The translations under genes and the position numbers were made by a program. Source: Timema cristinae (lineage: Eukaryota > Arthropoda > Insecta > Phasmatodea > Timematidae). From it: a stretch of 64,000 nt of DNA. Below are positions 46,891 to 57,200 of this stretch, piece by piece. Every line of letters begins with the position of its first letter. The first letter of the stretch is position 1. The DNA lies in NCBI GenBank assembly GCA_039000515.1, contig JBCFYV010000012.1, positions 127,792,652-127,856,651 on the forward strand, read 5' to 3'. Below the pieces are notes generated by a model that saw only the letters and a program-made list of their open reading frames with translations, was not told the DNA's origin and did not search any database.

Positions 46891-47401
46891 TTTGTCACGT
46901 CCCGTAAGTCCCCCACTGACAGGATAGTGCTGGTAGCAAAATGTCTACGGTTGGGCACCGATACCTAAATAAACACCTGTGTGCGGGTCTTCACGAGATT
47001 TTCTTAAATAGTTGGACTTTAAATATTTTTCGGTCGTTAGGGACTTTTTAATTGTTTTGAATCTTTTGAACATAACAACTCTGAGAATATTTGAAATTTA
47101 GAACCTTAACTTGATTTCTCGGTCAAATTTGTATTTTGCTTTTTCCTGATTATTTATCATCTGTCGTCTTTCTTGCTCTTTTCAGTAATAATAATTTGTT
47201 AGGATATTTGATTGTGGAATTGAAAGTTCATGTATATTAGATATTCGAGTACCAAGGACCTTTACCTTAGTGAGCCAAATGTTCTACCACTGACTATCCA
47301 GGACTCGTCTCAATGATAAGATCATCTTCATTCTAGTTTGAGGCAAAGCTATATATAGAGGAGTAAATGGTCGCAGTAAAAGGTAACACTTCATCAGACC
47401 A
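46891..47401. other. Spacer
   Basis: Nothing recognisable. Confidence 0.5.
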
Positions 47402-47925
47402 TGAAGTTGTAAGTAAAATGGGGGAACTACCAAGAGAGGGGGTGTAGGGAGGATGAAAGTAAAATGGGGGAACTACCAAGAGAGGGGGTGTAGGGACGAT
47501 GAAAGTAAAATGGGGGAACTACCAAGAGAGGGGGTGTAGGGAGGATGAAAGTAAAATGAGGGAACTACCAAGAGAGGGGGTGTAGGGACGATGAAAGTAA
47601 AATGGGGAACTACCAAGAGAGGGGGTGTAGGGACGATGAAAGTAAAATGGGGGAACTACCAAGAGAGGGGGTGTAGGGACGATGAAAGTAAAATGGGGAA
47701 CTACCAAGAGAGGGGTGTAGGGAGATGAAAGTAAAATGGGGGAACTACCAAGAGAGGGGGTGTAGGGACGATGAAAGTAAAATGAGGGAACTACCAAGAG
47801 AGGGGGTGTAGGGATGATGAAAGTCAAATGGGGGAACTACCAAAAGAGGGGGTGTAGGGAGGATGGAAGTAAAATGGGGGAACTACCAAGAGAGGGGGTG
47901 TAAGGACGATGAAAGTCAATGGCCA
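47402..47925. repeat. 46-bp minisatellite array, about 11 copies
   Basis: The unit contains GAAAGTAAAATGGGGGAACT, ACCAAGAGAGGGGGTG and TAGGGACGAT or TAGGGAGGAT. Most variation is in G-run length. Plus is very G-rich. Confidence 0.97.
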
Positions 47926-47956
47926 TCAATGCCCAAATGATTATATCCCTGTCCTA

Positions 47957-48418
47957 GATATATGATGTGGATAGGGACACAAGATATGTGATGTGGATAA
48001 AGACACAAGATATGTGATGTGGATAGGGTCACAAGATATATGATGTGGATAGAGACACAAGATATGTGATGTGGATAGGGTCACAAGATATATGATGTGG
48101 ATAAGAACACAGGATATATGACGTGGATAAGAACACAGGATGTATGATGTGGATAAGAACACAGGATATATGATGTGGATAAGAACACAGGATATATGAC
48201 GTGGATAAGAACACAGGATATATGATGTGGATAAGAACACAGGATATATGACGTGGATAAGAACACAGGATATATGACGTGGATAAGAACACAGGATATA
48301 TGACGTGGATAAGAACACAGGATATATGACGTGGATAAGAACACAGTGATATATGACGTGGATAAGAACACATGATATATGACGTGGATAAGAACACAGG
48401 ATATATGATGTGGATAGT
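47957..48418. repeat. 26-bp minisatellite array, about 18 copies
   Basis: The unit is GGATAAGAACACAGGATATA then TGACGT. The left third (to about 48100) uses a variant with GATAGGGTCACAAGATATG, so the array has two blocks. Three minus-strand frames of 96-130 codons are artefacts. Confidence 0.97.
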
Positions 48419-48439
48419 CACAGAGAGCTATTAAATTAT

Positions 48440-48690
48440 TTTTTTATTGGTAGCTCCTATTTGACCAATGTGTAGCTAATTAATACTGTGATTGGTTTCA
48501 TTTGACGACTCTCGGTTATCATAAAGCAAATAATCAAATTTAATTAATAAAGAGGGAGAATATTTATTTTGATCGAAAATAATTTGCATACCGCGTCATT
48601 TATGCGCTCGATATGTAAATAACACGCGATGCAAATATCAATTACATTTAATAAACAAAGTAATTTTAGATCCAGGTAAAGAAGAAGTTA
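48440..48690. promoter_or_regulatory. Candidate regulatory segment with POU and homeodomain sites
   Basis: A non-repetitive stretch containing two exact octamers in opposite orientation, ATTTGCAT at 48582-48589 and ATGCAAAT at 48629-48636. It also holds several TAATTA-like cores (near 48477, 48540 and 48640) and TTTATGCGC. POU proteins bind the octamer and homeodomains bind TAATTA. Whether the site is functional is inference, since AT-rich DNA gives TAATTA by chance. Confidence 0.35.
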
Positions 48691-48714
48691 CACAATTACT
48701 ACGCCATGTTCAAA

Positions 48715-48900
48715 TCAGTCCGGTCGGCATTTAGAGGCGATATACCCGCATTTGTGTGGAGAGAGGGTGTGAAACCAATTAGTGAAAAACCACCCTCATC
48801 ACACCTGATTGGTATTCGAACACAGACCTTTCCATCATATTCAAACCAGACTAGACGAGATAAACGTCTCTGTCCGCACGACCACCAATATGGGTCCTGT
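48715..48900 (-). mobile_element. S1 SINE, minus strand
   Basis: In plus orientation: body TACCCGCATTTGTGTGGAGA, box B complement GGTATTCGAACACAG, and head GTCTCTGTCCGCACGACCAC then CAATATGGGTCC. The tail is lost. Confidence 0.8.
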
Positions 48901-48913
48901 AATATAGTGTATG

Positions 48914-49180
48914 TTAGAGACTTATTAGAGATTCGTTAGAGACTTGTTAGAGACTTGTTAGAGACTCGTTAGAGACTTGTTAGAGACTTTTTAGAGACTT
49001 GTTAGAGACTCGTTAGAGACTCGTTAGAGACTTGTTAGAGACTCGTTAGAGACTCGTTAGAGACTTGTTAGAGACTTGTTAGAGACTTGTTAGAGACTTG
49101 TTAGAGACTTGTTAGAGACTCGTTAGAGACTCGTTAGAGACTTTTAGAGAGTTGTTAGAAACTTGTTAGAGACCTGTTTG
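48914..49180. repeat. 11-bp minisatellite array, about 24 copies
   Basis: The unit is GTTAGAGACTT or GTTAGAGACTC. The two forms are intermixed along the array, with a few altered copies (TTTTTAGAG, GTTAGAAAC). Confidence 0.97.
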
Positions 49181-49204
49181 AACCGTTAATAAAAATCTAC
49201 GCTC

Positions 49205-49443
49205 ACCTGTGGACACAACGATCTTGTCTGATTTGCCGTTGATAAGACAGTTTGTGTTCTAATCTTGGCTAAAAGACCTGAGCTATTTTTTTCATAAATC
49301 CTGCCCCATACTCCCTCCACGCGAATTTGGGTCTATTTTCTTAATATTCTGCCTTTCTCATCCCCCCCCCCCCCAATATAAATATGAGGGCAGTGGCAAT
49401 AATACGCACTACAATCATTATTATTATTATTATTATTATTATT
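49205..49443 (+). mobile_element. S1 SINE, plus strand, diverged, with ATT tail
   Basis: Head remnant GATCTTGTCTGATTTGCCG, box B-like GTGTTCTAATCTTGG, body CATACTCCCTCCACGCGAAT then TTGGGT, tail GTGGCAATAATACGC, then ATT repeats at 49419-49443. A C run at 49363-49374 sits inside. Confidence 0.72.
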
Positions 49444-49763
49444 AAATGATTATCTCTAGTTATTGTTTCAAATCAAATACAGTTTTAAATAATATTTCAT
49501 CGGCCTGCAGTATCTGAACACACCTGGAGATGATTAATAAACACGTGCTATTTATAAAAGTTTATATATTGATGAAACGATGATCAACTATCAAGATAAC
49601 GTCACTGTGATCTGCATGTTCATACACACAGTTGATAACATGACACAGTTGATAACATGACTCAGTTCTTGTCTGCATAGCCTCATGGTTGATATCTTAA
49701 CAAGGATGTGATGTTAGTGGTTTAACTAAATGATATGTGCGCTATTATTATCCTTTACTTGTA
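49444..49763. other. Spacer
   Basis: Contains a small duplication of CACAGTTGATAACATGAC near 49629-49662. Confidence 0.5.
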
Positions 49764-49966
49764 ATTATTATTATTATTATTATTAGCACCGCGTCTTACT
49801 ACCCGTTCGGGTTATACGCACTTACGCTAATGTGTAATGGTAGGGTGATTGTGAGATGAAATGAAGGACCTACAGTTTAACGTGGAATCCGAACCACGGT
49901 GGAGGCCTGGCATTCCCCACATTCACAAGATGACTTGTCAGAGGTGAAGGAAGGGTTTGGTAATAC
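49764..49966 (-). mobile_element. S3 SINE-like element, minus strand
   Basis: It starts in plus orientation with ATT repeats, then GCACCGCGTCTTACTACCCG, then GGAATCCGAACCACGGTGG, ending with CTTGTCAGAGGTGAAGGAAG. It is the complement of the copy at 11137 with few differences and the longest comparable extent. Confidence 0.85.
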
Positions 49967-50445
49967 TTGTAATTACTGGGCTGTAAATCTTCTACTACGT
50001 CTGTTTGATATCAAAGGTTTTACAAATGTTCTATATTATGCTAACACAAACTTTCTTTCGTTAACTGCACCAATGATGCTATATAACACATTTGAAATGC
50101 ACTCAAGTGATATATTTACGAGAAACAATGTTAACTCACAGTAGGTTTATTAATCCAATATGTCTCAACTCGATTTCTAGATTTATTTTGTTTCCGTTCA
50201 TTGAAGTACTGTGATCTGTCTACCAAGTTATTCGCAGGGCCCAGATTGTTATCCCACGCCATCTTTCTTCTGGTTCGTCACAGGAAATGTTCTCGAGCAC
50301 ATAAACTCTGGTCATGATCTCTGGTGGTGCTAACGTTTAATAGATCGCTTTTTGGCCATTTTGTGCCATTTTGGGTTTTTAGGAAGTACTTTTTTGGTTT
50401 GCATAGTTTCTTAATTATTTTTATGCATGAAGTAAAATTATATTT
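49967..50445. other. Spacer
   Basis: An 81-codon plus-strand frame (49899-50144) begins in the S3 element and has no recognisable content. Confidence 0.45.
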
Positions 50446-51806
50446 GTAAAGACTGGAGACTGGAGAGGGTAGCTATTACTTCTCAAGCAGGTATTGCACA
50501 TTCCTGGAGACTGTAACTAGACTGGAGAGGGTAGCTATTACTTCTCAAGCAGGTATTACACATTCCTGGAGACTGTAACAAGACTGGAGAGGATAGCTAT
50601 TACTTCTAAAGGAGGTGTTACACATTCCTGGAGACTGTAACTAGACTGGAGAGGGTAGCTATTACTTCTCAAGCAGATATTACACATTCCTGGAGACTGT
50701 AACTAGACTGGAGAGGGTAGCTATTACTTCTCAAGCAGGTATTACACATTCCTGGAGACTGTAACAAGACTGGAGAGGATAGCTATTACTTCTAAAGGAG
50801 GTGTTACACATTCCTGGAGACTGTAACTAGACTGGAGAGGATAGCTATTACTTCTCAAGGAGGTGTTACACATTCCTAGAGACTGTAACTAGACTGGAGA
50901 GGATAGCTATTACTTCTCAAGGAGGTGTTACACATTCCTGGAGACTGTAACTAGACTGGAGAGGATAGCTATTACTTCTCAAGGAGGTGTTACACATTCC
51001 TAGAGACTGTAACAAGACTGGAGACTGGAGAGGGTAGCTATTACTTCTCAAGCAGGTATTGCACATTCCTGGAGACTGTAACTAGACTGGAGAGGGTAGC
51101 TACTACTTCTCAAGCAGGTATTACACATTCCTGGAGACTGTAACTTGACTGGAGAGGGTAGCTATTACTTCTCAAGGAGGTGTTACACATTCCTGGAGAC
51201 TGTAACTAGACTGGAGAGGATAGCTATTACTTCTCAAGGAGGTGTTACACATTCCTAGAGACTGTAACTAGACTGGAGAGGATAGCTATTACTTCTCAAG
51301 GAGGTGTTACACATTCCTAGAGACTGTAACTAGACTGGAGAGGGTAGCTATTACTTCTCAAGCAGGTATTGCACATTCCTGGAGACTGTAACTAGACTGG
51401 AGAGGGTAGCTACTACTTCTCAAGCAGGTATTACACATTCCTGGAGACTGTAACTAGACTGGAGAGGGTAGCTATTACTTCTCAAGCAGATATTACACAT
51501 TCCTGGAGACTGTAACTAGACTGGAGAGGGTAGCTATTACTTCTTAAGCAGGTATTACACATTCCTGGAGACTGTAACAAGACTGGAGAGGATAGCTATT
51601 ACTTCTCAAGGAGGAGTTACACATTCCTGGAGACTGTAACTAGACTGGAGAGGATAGCTATTACTTCTCAAGCAGGTATTACACATTCCTGGAGACTGTA
51701 ACTAGACTGAAGAGGGTAGCTATTACTTCTCAAGCAGGTATTACACATTCCTGGAGACTGCAACTAGACTGAAGAGGGTAGCTATTACTTCTCAAGCAGG
51801 TATTTG
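50446..51806. repeat. 62-bp minisatellite array, about 22 copies
   Basis: The unit contains CTGGAGAGGGTAGCTATTAC, TTCTCAAGCAGGTATTACAC and ATTCCTGGAGACTGTAAC. Two main versions differ together at several positions: GGGTAGC with AAGCAGGTATT, and GGATAGC with AAGGAGGTGTT. Two copies (50446 and about 51010) carry an extra GACTGGAGACTGGAGAG. Confidence 0.97.
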
Positions 51807-52597
51807 TAAACCAATGTTATATTCAGTATGACGCAAGAGTTTAGTTGCTAAGGGCATATATAATATGATTTAGTTAGAACTGGTAAATTTCTTCTTTGCT
51901 TTAGTCATGTGCATTCACTAAGATTTAAAACTCGTACCTTTCGAAACTTTTTATGAATTTGATTTTTTTTTTATAATCTATGCATCACATTTTTATTGGT
52001 AAAATCTTTTGATAATTTTTATCTCATCAAAGTCCGGACTTGTTTTATCAATAATCATTTAATAAATATCGCTCCTACCATAAAACACGCATCATATAAT
52101 AATTATTTTCAAGGATTATGATGAAAAGAAACTTTTTTTAAATATAATTTAAAAAAATTAGTCTCAACATTGGTGACATATACCACAATATTAGCATTAT
52201 TGTATGTGTATTGAATCAAAAGCGACAGTTCCAGACCATATTACTTGTCGTTATGTTGGTGATACCCCACTGCCCTTCCCCTCATTCTCCCGTCTGTCCA
52301 CAAATGAACCCCCTCCCCCTCCGCTTCACCTCTAATTCTTAATTTTAAATCAAATTATTATCCTTCATTAATACTAAAGTAGGTGCTGACCAGAGTTTGT
52401 TTGTTCTCGTAGTTTTTCTATGTTTCAACAGTTGGTAGAATTGCCAGGACTGGTTTAAGTGAGTATTGGGGGAATGACCCCCCTCGCTAGGTTTGAGGGG
52501 GTCAGGGGATAAACATATCTTCATCCCGGGATGACGAAAGTTGGGATTCTCTTGGAGCCATCAGGGACTTGAGATTTATGCTGCGGGATTACAGATT
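51807..52597. other. Spacer
   Basis: Around 52195-52260, AAAAGCGACAGTTCCAGACC then ATATTACTTGTCGTTATG matches the interior of the 25.3-kb inverted-repeat element. The rest is unassigned. Confidence 0.45.
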
Positions 52598-52690
52598 GAG
52601 ATGGAAGTATTTAGGGTAAATGCACCAACATTCGACCATGGAGACGATAGGAAACCATACAGTGGTTAGCAAGTCAGGTATGGCAACCTC
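52598..52690 (-). mobile_element. S1 fragment, minus strand
   Basis: In plus orientation GGGTAAATGCACCAACATTC then GACCATGGAGACGATAGG resembles the S1 body. Neither head nor tail is clear. Confidence 0.4.
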
Positions 52691-52807
52691 TCACCTATTC
52701 CTGCAGCCCCCCCCCTCCCCTCAGAGGGTCTACCTCCTTAAGGAGAGTACTTTCTCCACTGAAATGTTTACTTTGGAATCATCAGGTGTATCTCATTGAA
52801 AACACAA

Positions 52808-52965
52808 TAGGTAAGTTAATTACGCTAATGGGGCAAGGGAGACGCCTGGGTTTTAGCAACATGTGCATGGGGATATGGTAAAACCACCCAAGCAAGTTCA
52901 ATCCCCCTCCTCACGAGAACCAGACAATACGAGACCGAGTCCTGTGACCGTGTGCTGATACAACA
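52808..52965 (-). mobile_element. S1 SINE, minus strand, partial
   Basis: In plus orientation: ATTACGCTAATGGGGCAAGG, body CAACATGTGCATGGGGATAT, weak box B CAAGTTCAATCCCCC, and head ACCGAGTCCTGTGACCGTG. The most distal tail is missing. Confidence 0.65.
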
Positions 52966-53086
52966 TATTAGTTCAGAGAGTACTAACGTGGACCAAGGAC
53001 AGGATTCTGGCACTCTTAATATCAACACCTTTGTTGATGAAAATAAGTCAAATATTGCTCCATTAGAAACATTCACTTTAACATTT

Positions 53087-53300
53087 GTTGAATATCTGTC
53101 GAGGGTGTTCTAGAATTTACTGACCACTTCTTCTCTACATCTAAACAGTTCCTCATCTAATGCTGCTCTGCTCCTGACAGATATTCAACTGTTGATATCA
53201 CCGTGTGTAGGAAATTAAACCAAACATATCCACTAGAGCAACAGTTTTATTTATTTTTGTACAAAAATGTGATTTGTTGTTAAAACTAAAACAAATACGA
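53087..53300 (+). repeat. Inverted-repeat dispersed element, copy 2
   Basis: GTTGAATATCTGTC (53087-53100) and GACAGATATTCAAC (53176-53189) form a perfect 14-bp inverted repeat. It is followed by GTGTGTAGGAAATTAAAC and ACTAGAGCAACAGTTTTATT, as in the copy at 46684. Confidence 0.78.
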
Positions 53301-53737
53301 GCCTCAACTGTCGCTTCTAGAGGACCTTAAGGTGAATCTCGGTCTGACGAGGACAGGCTGTAGTGTGTGGTCGGACTGAAGTTGTACTACATGGGCCAGT
53401 TTGTTGCGAGCTGGTTCTGGTTGATTGGCGGCCAGTTCTGGCCATTCAGCGGACTACATCAATCAAACTGTATTTGGTATCCTCATTACCCCCTTCCCCT
53501 GGTCTCTACACTGTGTAGACCTGTTCAAACAAACACACTCACGTGACAAAACAATTCATTCAATATAGCCCCGACAACTCAAAATCTATATCACCCCTCT
53601 CACTATACTACTTTGATTCGTTTCCATATCCACAAATGTACAACTCGCGCTCTCTGTGGTAGGAACATTGAAATAATCTATTGAACAAATATTACATTTA
53701 GAAAGAGATCATAATTGTTTGCTATTCAATTAAATGT
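53301..53737. other. Spacer
   Basis: No gene. GGTTCTGGTTGATTGGCGG and GGCCAGTTCTGGCC make a small internally repetitive patch at 53394-53446. Confidence 0.45.
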
Positions 53738-53883
53738 TGTGGAATGCCAGGCCGCCACCGTGGTTCGGATTCCACGTTAAACTGTAGGTCCTCCATTTCA
53801 TCTCACAATCATCCTACCATTACACATTAGCGTAATTGCGTATAACCCGAACGGGTAGTAAGACGCGGTGCTAATAATAATAA
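53738..53883 (+). mobile_element. S3 SINE-like element, plus strand, 5-prime truncated
   Basis: From GGAATGCCAGGCCGCCACCG through GTGGTTCGGATTCCACG to the tail TATAACCCGAACGGGTAGT then AAGACGCGGTGC and AAT repeats. It is very similar to the copies at 11137 and 49764. Confidence 0.83.
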
Positions 53884-54253
53884 TTAAATGTTAAGACACA
53901 ACCGTAACAAAAAAAGCTCATCATCTTGTTAGTTATGAAACGAACTCTTCATATGGGGATTTTTAACAAAATTGTTCAAAATATATATAAACAAATTAAT
54001 GGTGAATCTTTATAAATAAGTTATTTTTGTTATCTAACCTGAAATTATTATTATTTGTAAAAATAAAATTGTATTCTTATTTTTCATAAAAAGCGGTCCT
54101 CAGAAACTCAAAGTATTAGGTAATTTTCGAAATTTTTATAATTTTCTAAAATTTGTTTTATGTAAACTACTCGTAAATAAGTTTGAAAAATAAATACGGG
54201 CTACATTATAGTTTATTATCCACGAACACCAATTTTGAACAAAATGGCTCGAT
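53884..54253. repeat. Diverged dispersed repeat abutting the 37-bp array
   Basis: From about 54060 the sequence shares ordered patches with 4690-4860 (TGTAAACTACT, ATACGGGCTA-like and TTTGAACAAAAT). The similarity stops where the 37-bp array begins. Confidence 0.4.
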
Positions 54254-57200
54254 CTACTTTTGAAAATGATACTTGTTGAACACAAGCAAGGGTGGTGGTA
54301 AATGATACTTGTTGAACACAAGCAACACAAGCAGAGGATGGTGGTAAATGATACTTGTTGAACACAAGCAGAGGGTGGTGGTAAATGATACTTGTTGAAC
54401 ACAAGCAGAGGGTGGTGGTAAATGATACTTGTTGAACACAAGCAGAGGATGGTGGTAAATGATACTTGTTGAACACAAGCAGAGGGTGGTGGTAAATGAT
54501 ACTTGTTGAACACAAGCAGAGGGTGGTGGTAAATGATACTTGTTGAACACAACAACACAAGCAGAGGTGGTGGTAAATGATACTTGTTGAACACAAGCAG
54601 AGGGTGGTGGTAAATGATACTTTTTGAACACAAGCAACACAAGCAGAGGGTGGTGGTAAATGATACTTGTTGAACACAAGCAACACAAGCAGAGGGTGGT
54701 GGTAAATGATACTTGTTGAACACAAGCAACACAAGCAGAGGATGGTGGTAAATGATACTTGTTGAACACAAGCAGAGGATGGTGGTAAATGATACTTGTT
54801 GAACACAAGCAGGGTGGTGGTAAATGATACTTTTGAACACAAGCAACACAAGCAGAGGGTGGTGGTAAATGATACTTGTTGAACACAAGCAGAGGATGGT
54901 GGTAAATGATACTTGTTGAACACAAGCAGAGGTGGTGGTAAATGATACTTGTTGAACACAAGCAACACAAGCAGAGGATGGTGGTAAATGATACTTGTTG
55001 AACACAAGCAGAGGGTGGTGGTAAATGATACTTGTTGAACACAAGCAGAGGGTGGTGGTAAATGATACTTGTTGAACACAAGCAGAGGGTGGTAAATGAT
55101 ACTTGTTGAACACAAGCAACACAAGCAGAGGGTGGTGGTAAATGATACTTGTTGAACACAAGCAGAGGGTGGTGGTAAATGATACTTGTTGAACACAAGC
55201 AGAGGATGGTGGTAAATGATACTTGTTGAACACAAGCAGAGGGTGTGGTAAATGATACTTGTTGAACACAAGCAACACAAGCAGAGGATGGTGGTAAATG
55301 ATACTTGTTGAACACAAGCAGAGGGTGGTGGTAAATGATACTTGTTGAACACAAGCAGAGGGTGGTGGTAAATTATACTTGTTGAACACAAGCAACACAA
55401 GCAGAGGATGGTGGTAAATGATACTTGTTGAACACAAGCAGAGGATGGTGGTAATGATACTTGTTGAACACAAGCAGAGGGTGGTGGTAAATGATACTTG
55501 TTGAACACAAGCAGAGGGTGGTGGTAAATGATACTTGTTGAACACAAGCAGAGGGTGGTGGTAAATGATACTTGTTGAACACAAGCAGAGGTGGTGGTAA
55601 ATGATACTTGTTGAACACAAGCAGAGGATGGTGGTAAATGATACTTGTTGAACACAAGCAGAGGTGGTGGTAAATGATACTTGTTGAACACAAGCAGAGG
55701 GTGGTGGTAAATGATACTTGTTGAACACAAGCAGAGGATGGTGGTAAATGATACTTGTTGAACACAAGCAGAGGTGGTGGTAAATGATACTTGTTGAACA
55801 CAAGCAGAGGGTGGTAGTAAATGATACTTGTTGAACACAAGCAGAGGATGGTGGTAAATGATACTTGTTGAACACAAGCAGAGGATGGTGGTAAATGATA
55901 CTTGTTGAACACAAGCAGAGGATGGTGGTAAATGATACTTGTTGAACACAAGCACAAGCAGAGGGTGGTGGTAAATGATACTTGTTGAACACAAGCAGAG
56001 GTGTGGTGGTAAATGATACTTGTTGAACACAAGCAGAGGGTGGTGGTAAATGATACTTGTTGAACACAAGCAGAGGATGGTGGTAAATGATACTTGTTGA
56101 ACACAAGCAGAGGGTGGTGGTAAATGATACTTGTTGAACACAAGCAACACAAGCAGAGGATGGTGGTAAATGATACTTGTTGAACACAAGCAGAGGGTGG
56201 TGGTAAATGATACTTGTTGAACACAAGCAACACAAGCAGAGGATGGTGGTAAATGATACTTGTTGAACACAAGCAGAGGGTGGTGGTAAATGATACTTGT
56301 TGAACACAAGCAGAGGATGGTGGTAAATGATACTTGTTGAACACAAGCAGAGGGTGGTGGTAAATGATACTTGTTGAACACAAGCAGAGGGTGGTGGTAA
56401 ATGATACTTGTTGAACACAAGCAGAGGGTGGTGGTAAATGATACTTGTTGAACACAAGCAGAGGATGGTGGTAAATGATACTTGTTGAACACAAGCAGAG
56501 GATGGTGGTAAATGATACTTGTTGAACACAGCAAACAAGCAGAGGGTGGTGGTAAATGATACTTGTTGAACACAAGCAGAGGTGGTGGTTTAAAAGATAC
56601 TTGTTGAACACAAGCACCAAGCAGAGGATGGTGGTAAATGATACTTGTTGAACACAAGCAGAGGGTGGTGGTAAATGATACTTGTTGAACACAAGCAGAG
56701 GATGGTGGTAAATGATACTTGTTGAACACAAGCAGAGGGTGGTGGTAAATGATACTTGTTGAACACAAGCAGAGGGTGGTGGTAAATGATACTTGTTGAA
56801 CACAAGCAGAGGGTGGTGGTAAATGATACTTGTTGAACACAAGCAGAGGATGGTGGTAAATGATACTTGTTGAACACAAGCAGAGGATGGTGGTAAATGA
56901 TACTTGTTGAACACAAGCAGAGGGTGGTGGTAAATGATACTTGTTGAACACAAGCAGAGGATGGTGGTAAATGATACTTGTTGAACACAGAAACACAAGC
57001 AGAGGGTGGTGGTAAATGATACTTGTTGAACACAAGCAGAGGGTGGTGGTAAATGATACTTGTTGAACACAAGCAGAGGTGGTGGTAAATGATACTTGTT
57101 GAACACAAGCAGAGGGTGGTGGTAAATGATACTTGTTGAACACAAGCAGAGGGTGGTGGTAAATGATACTTGTTGAACACAAGCAGAGGGTGGTGGTAAA

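Noticed and set aside
1..49180. CRISPR-like arrays
   Set aside because: Units are contiguous tandem repeats without unique spacers, in eukaryotic DNA with no cas genes.
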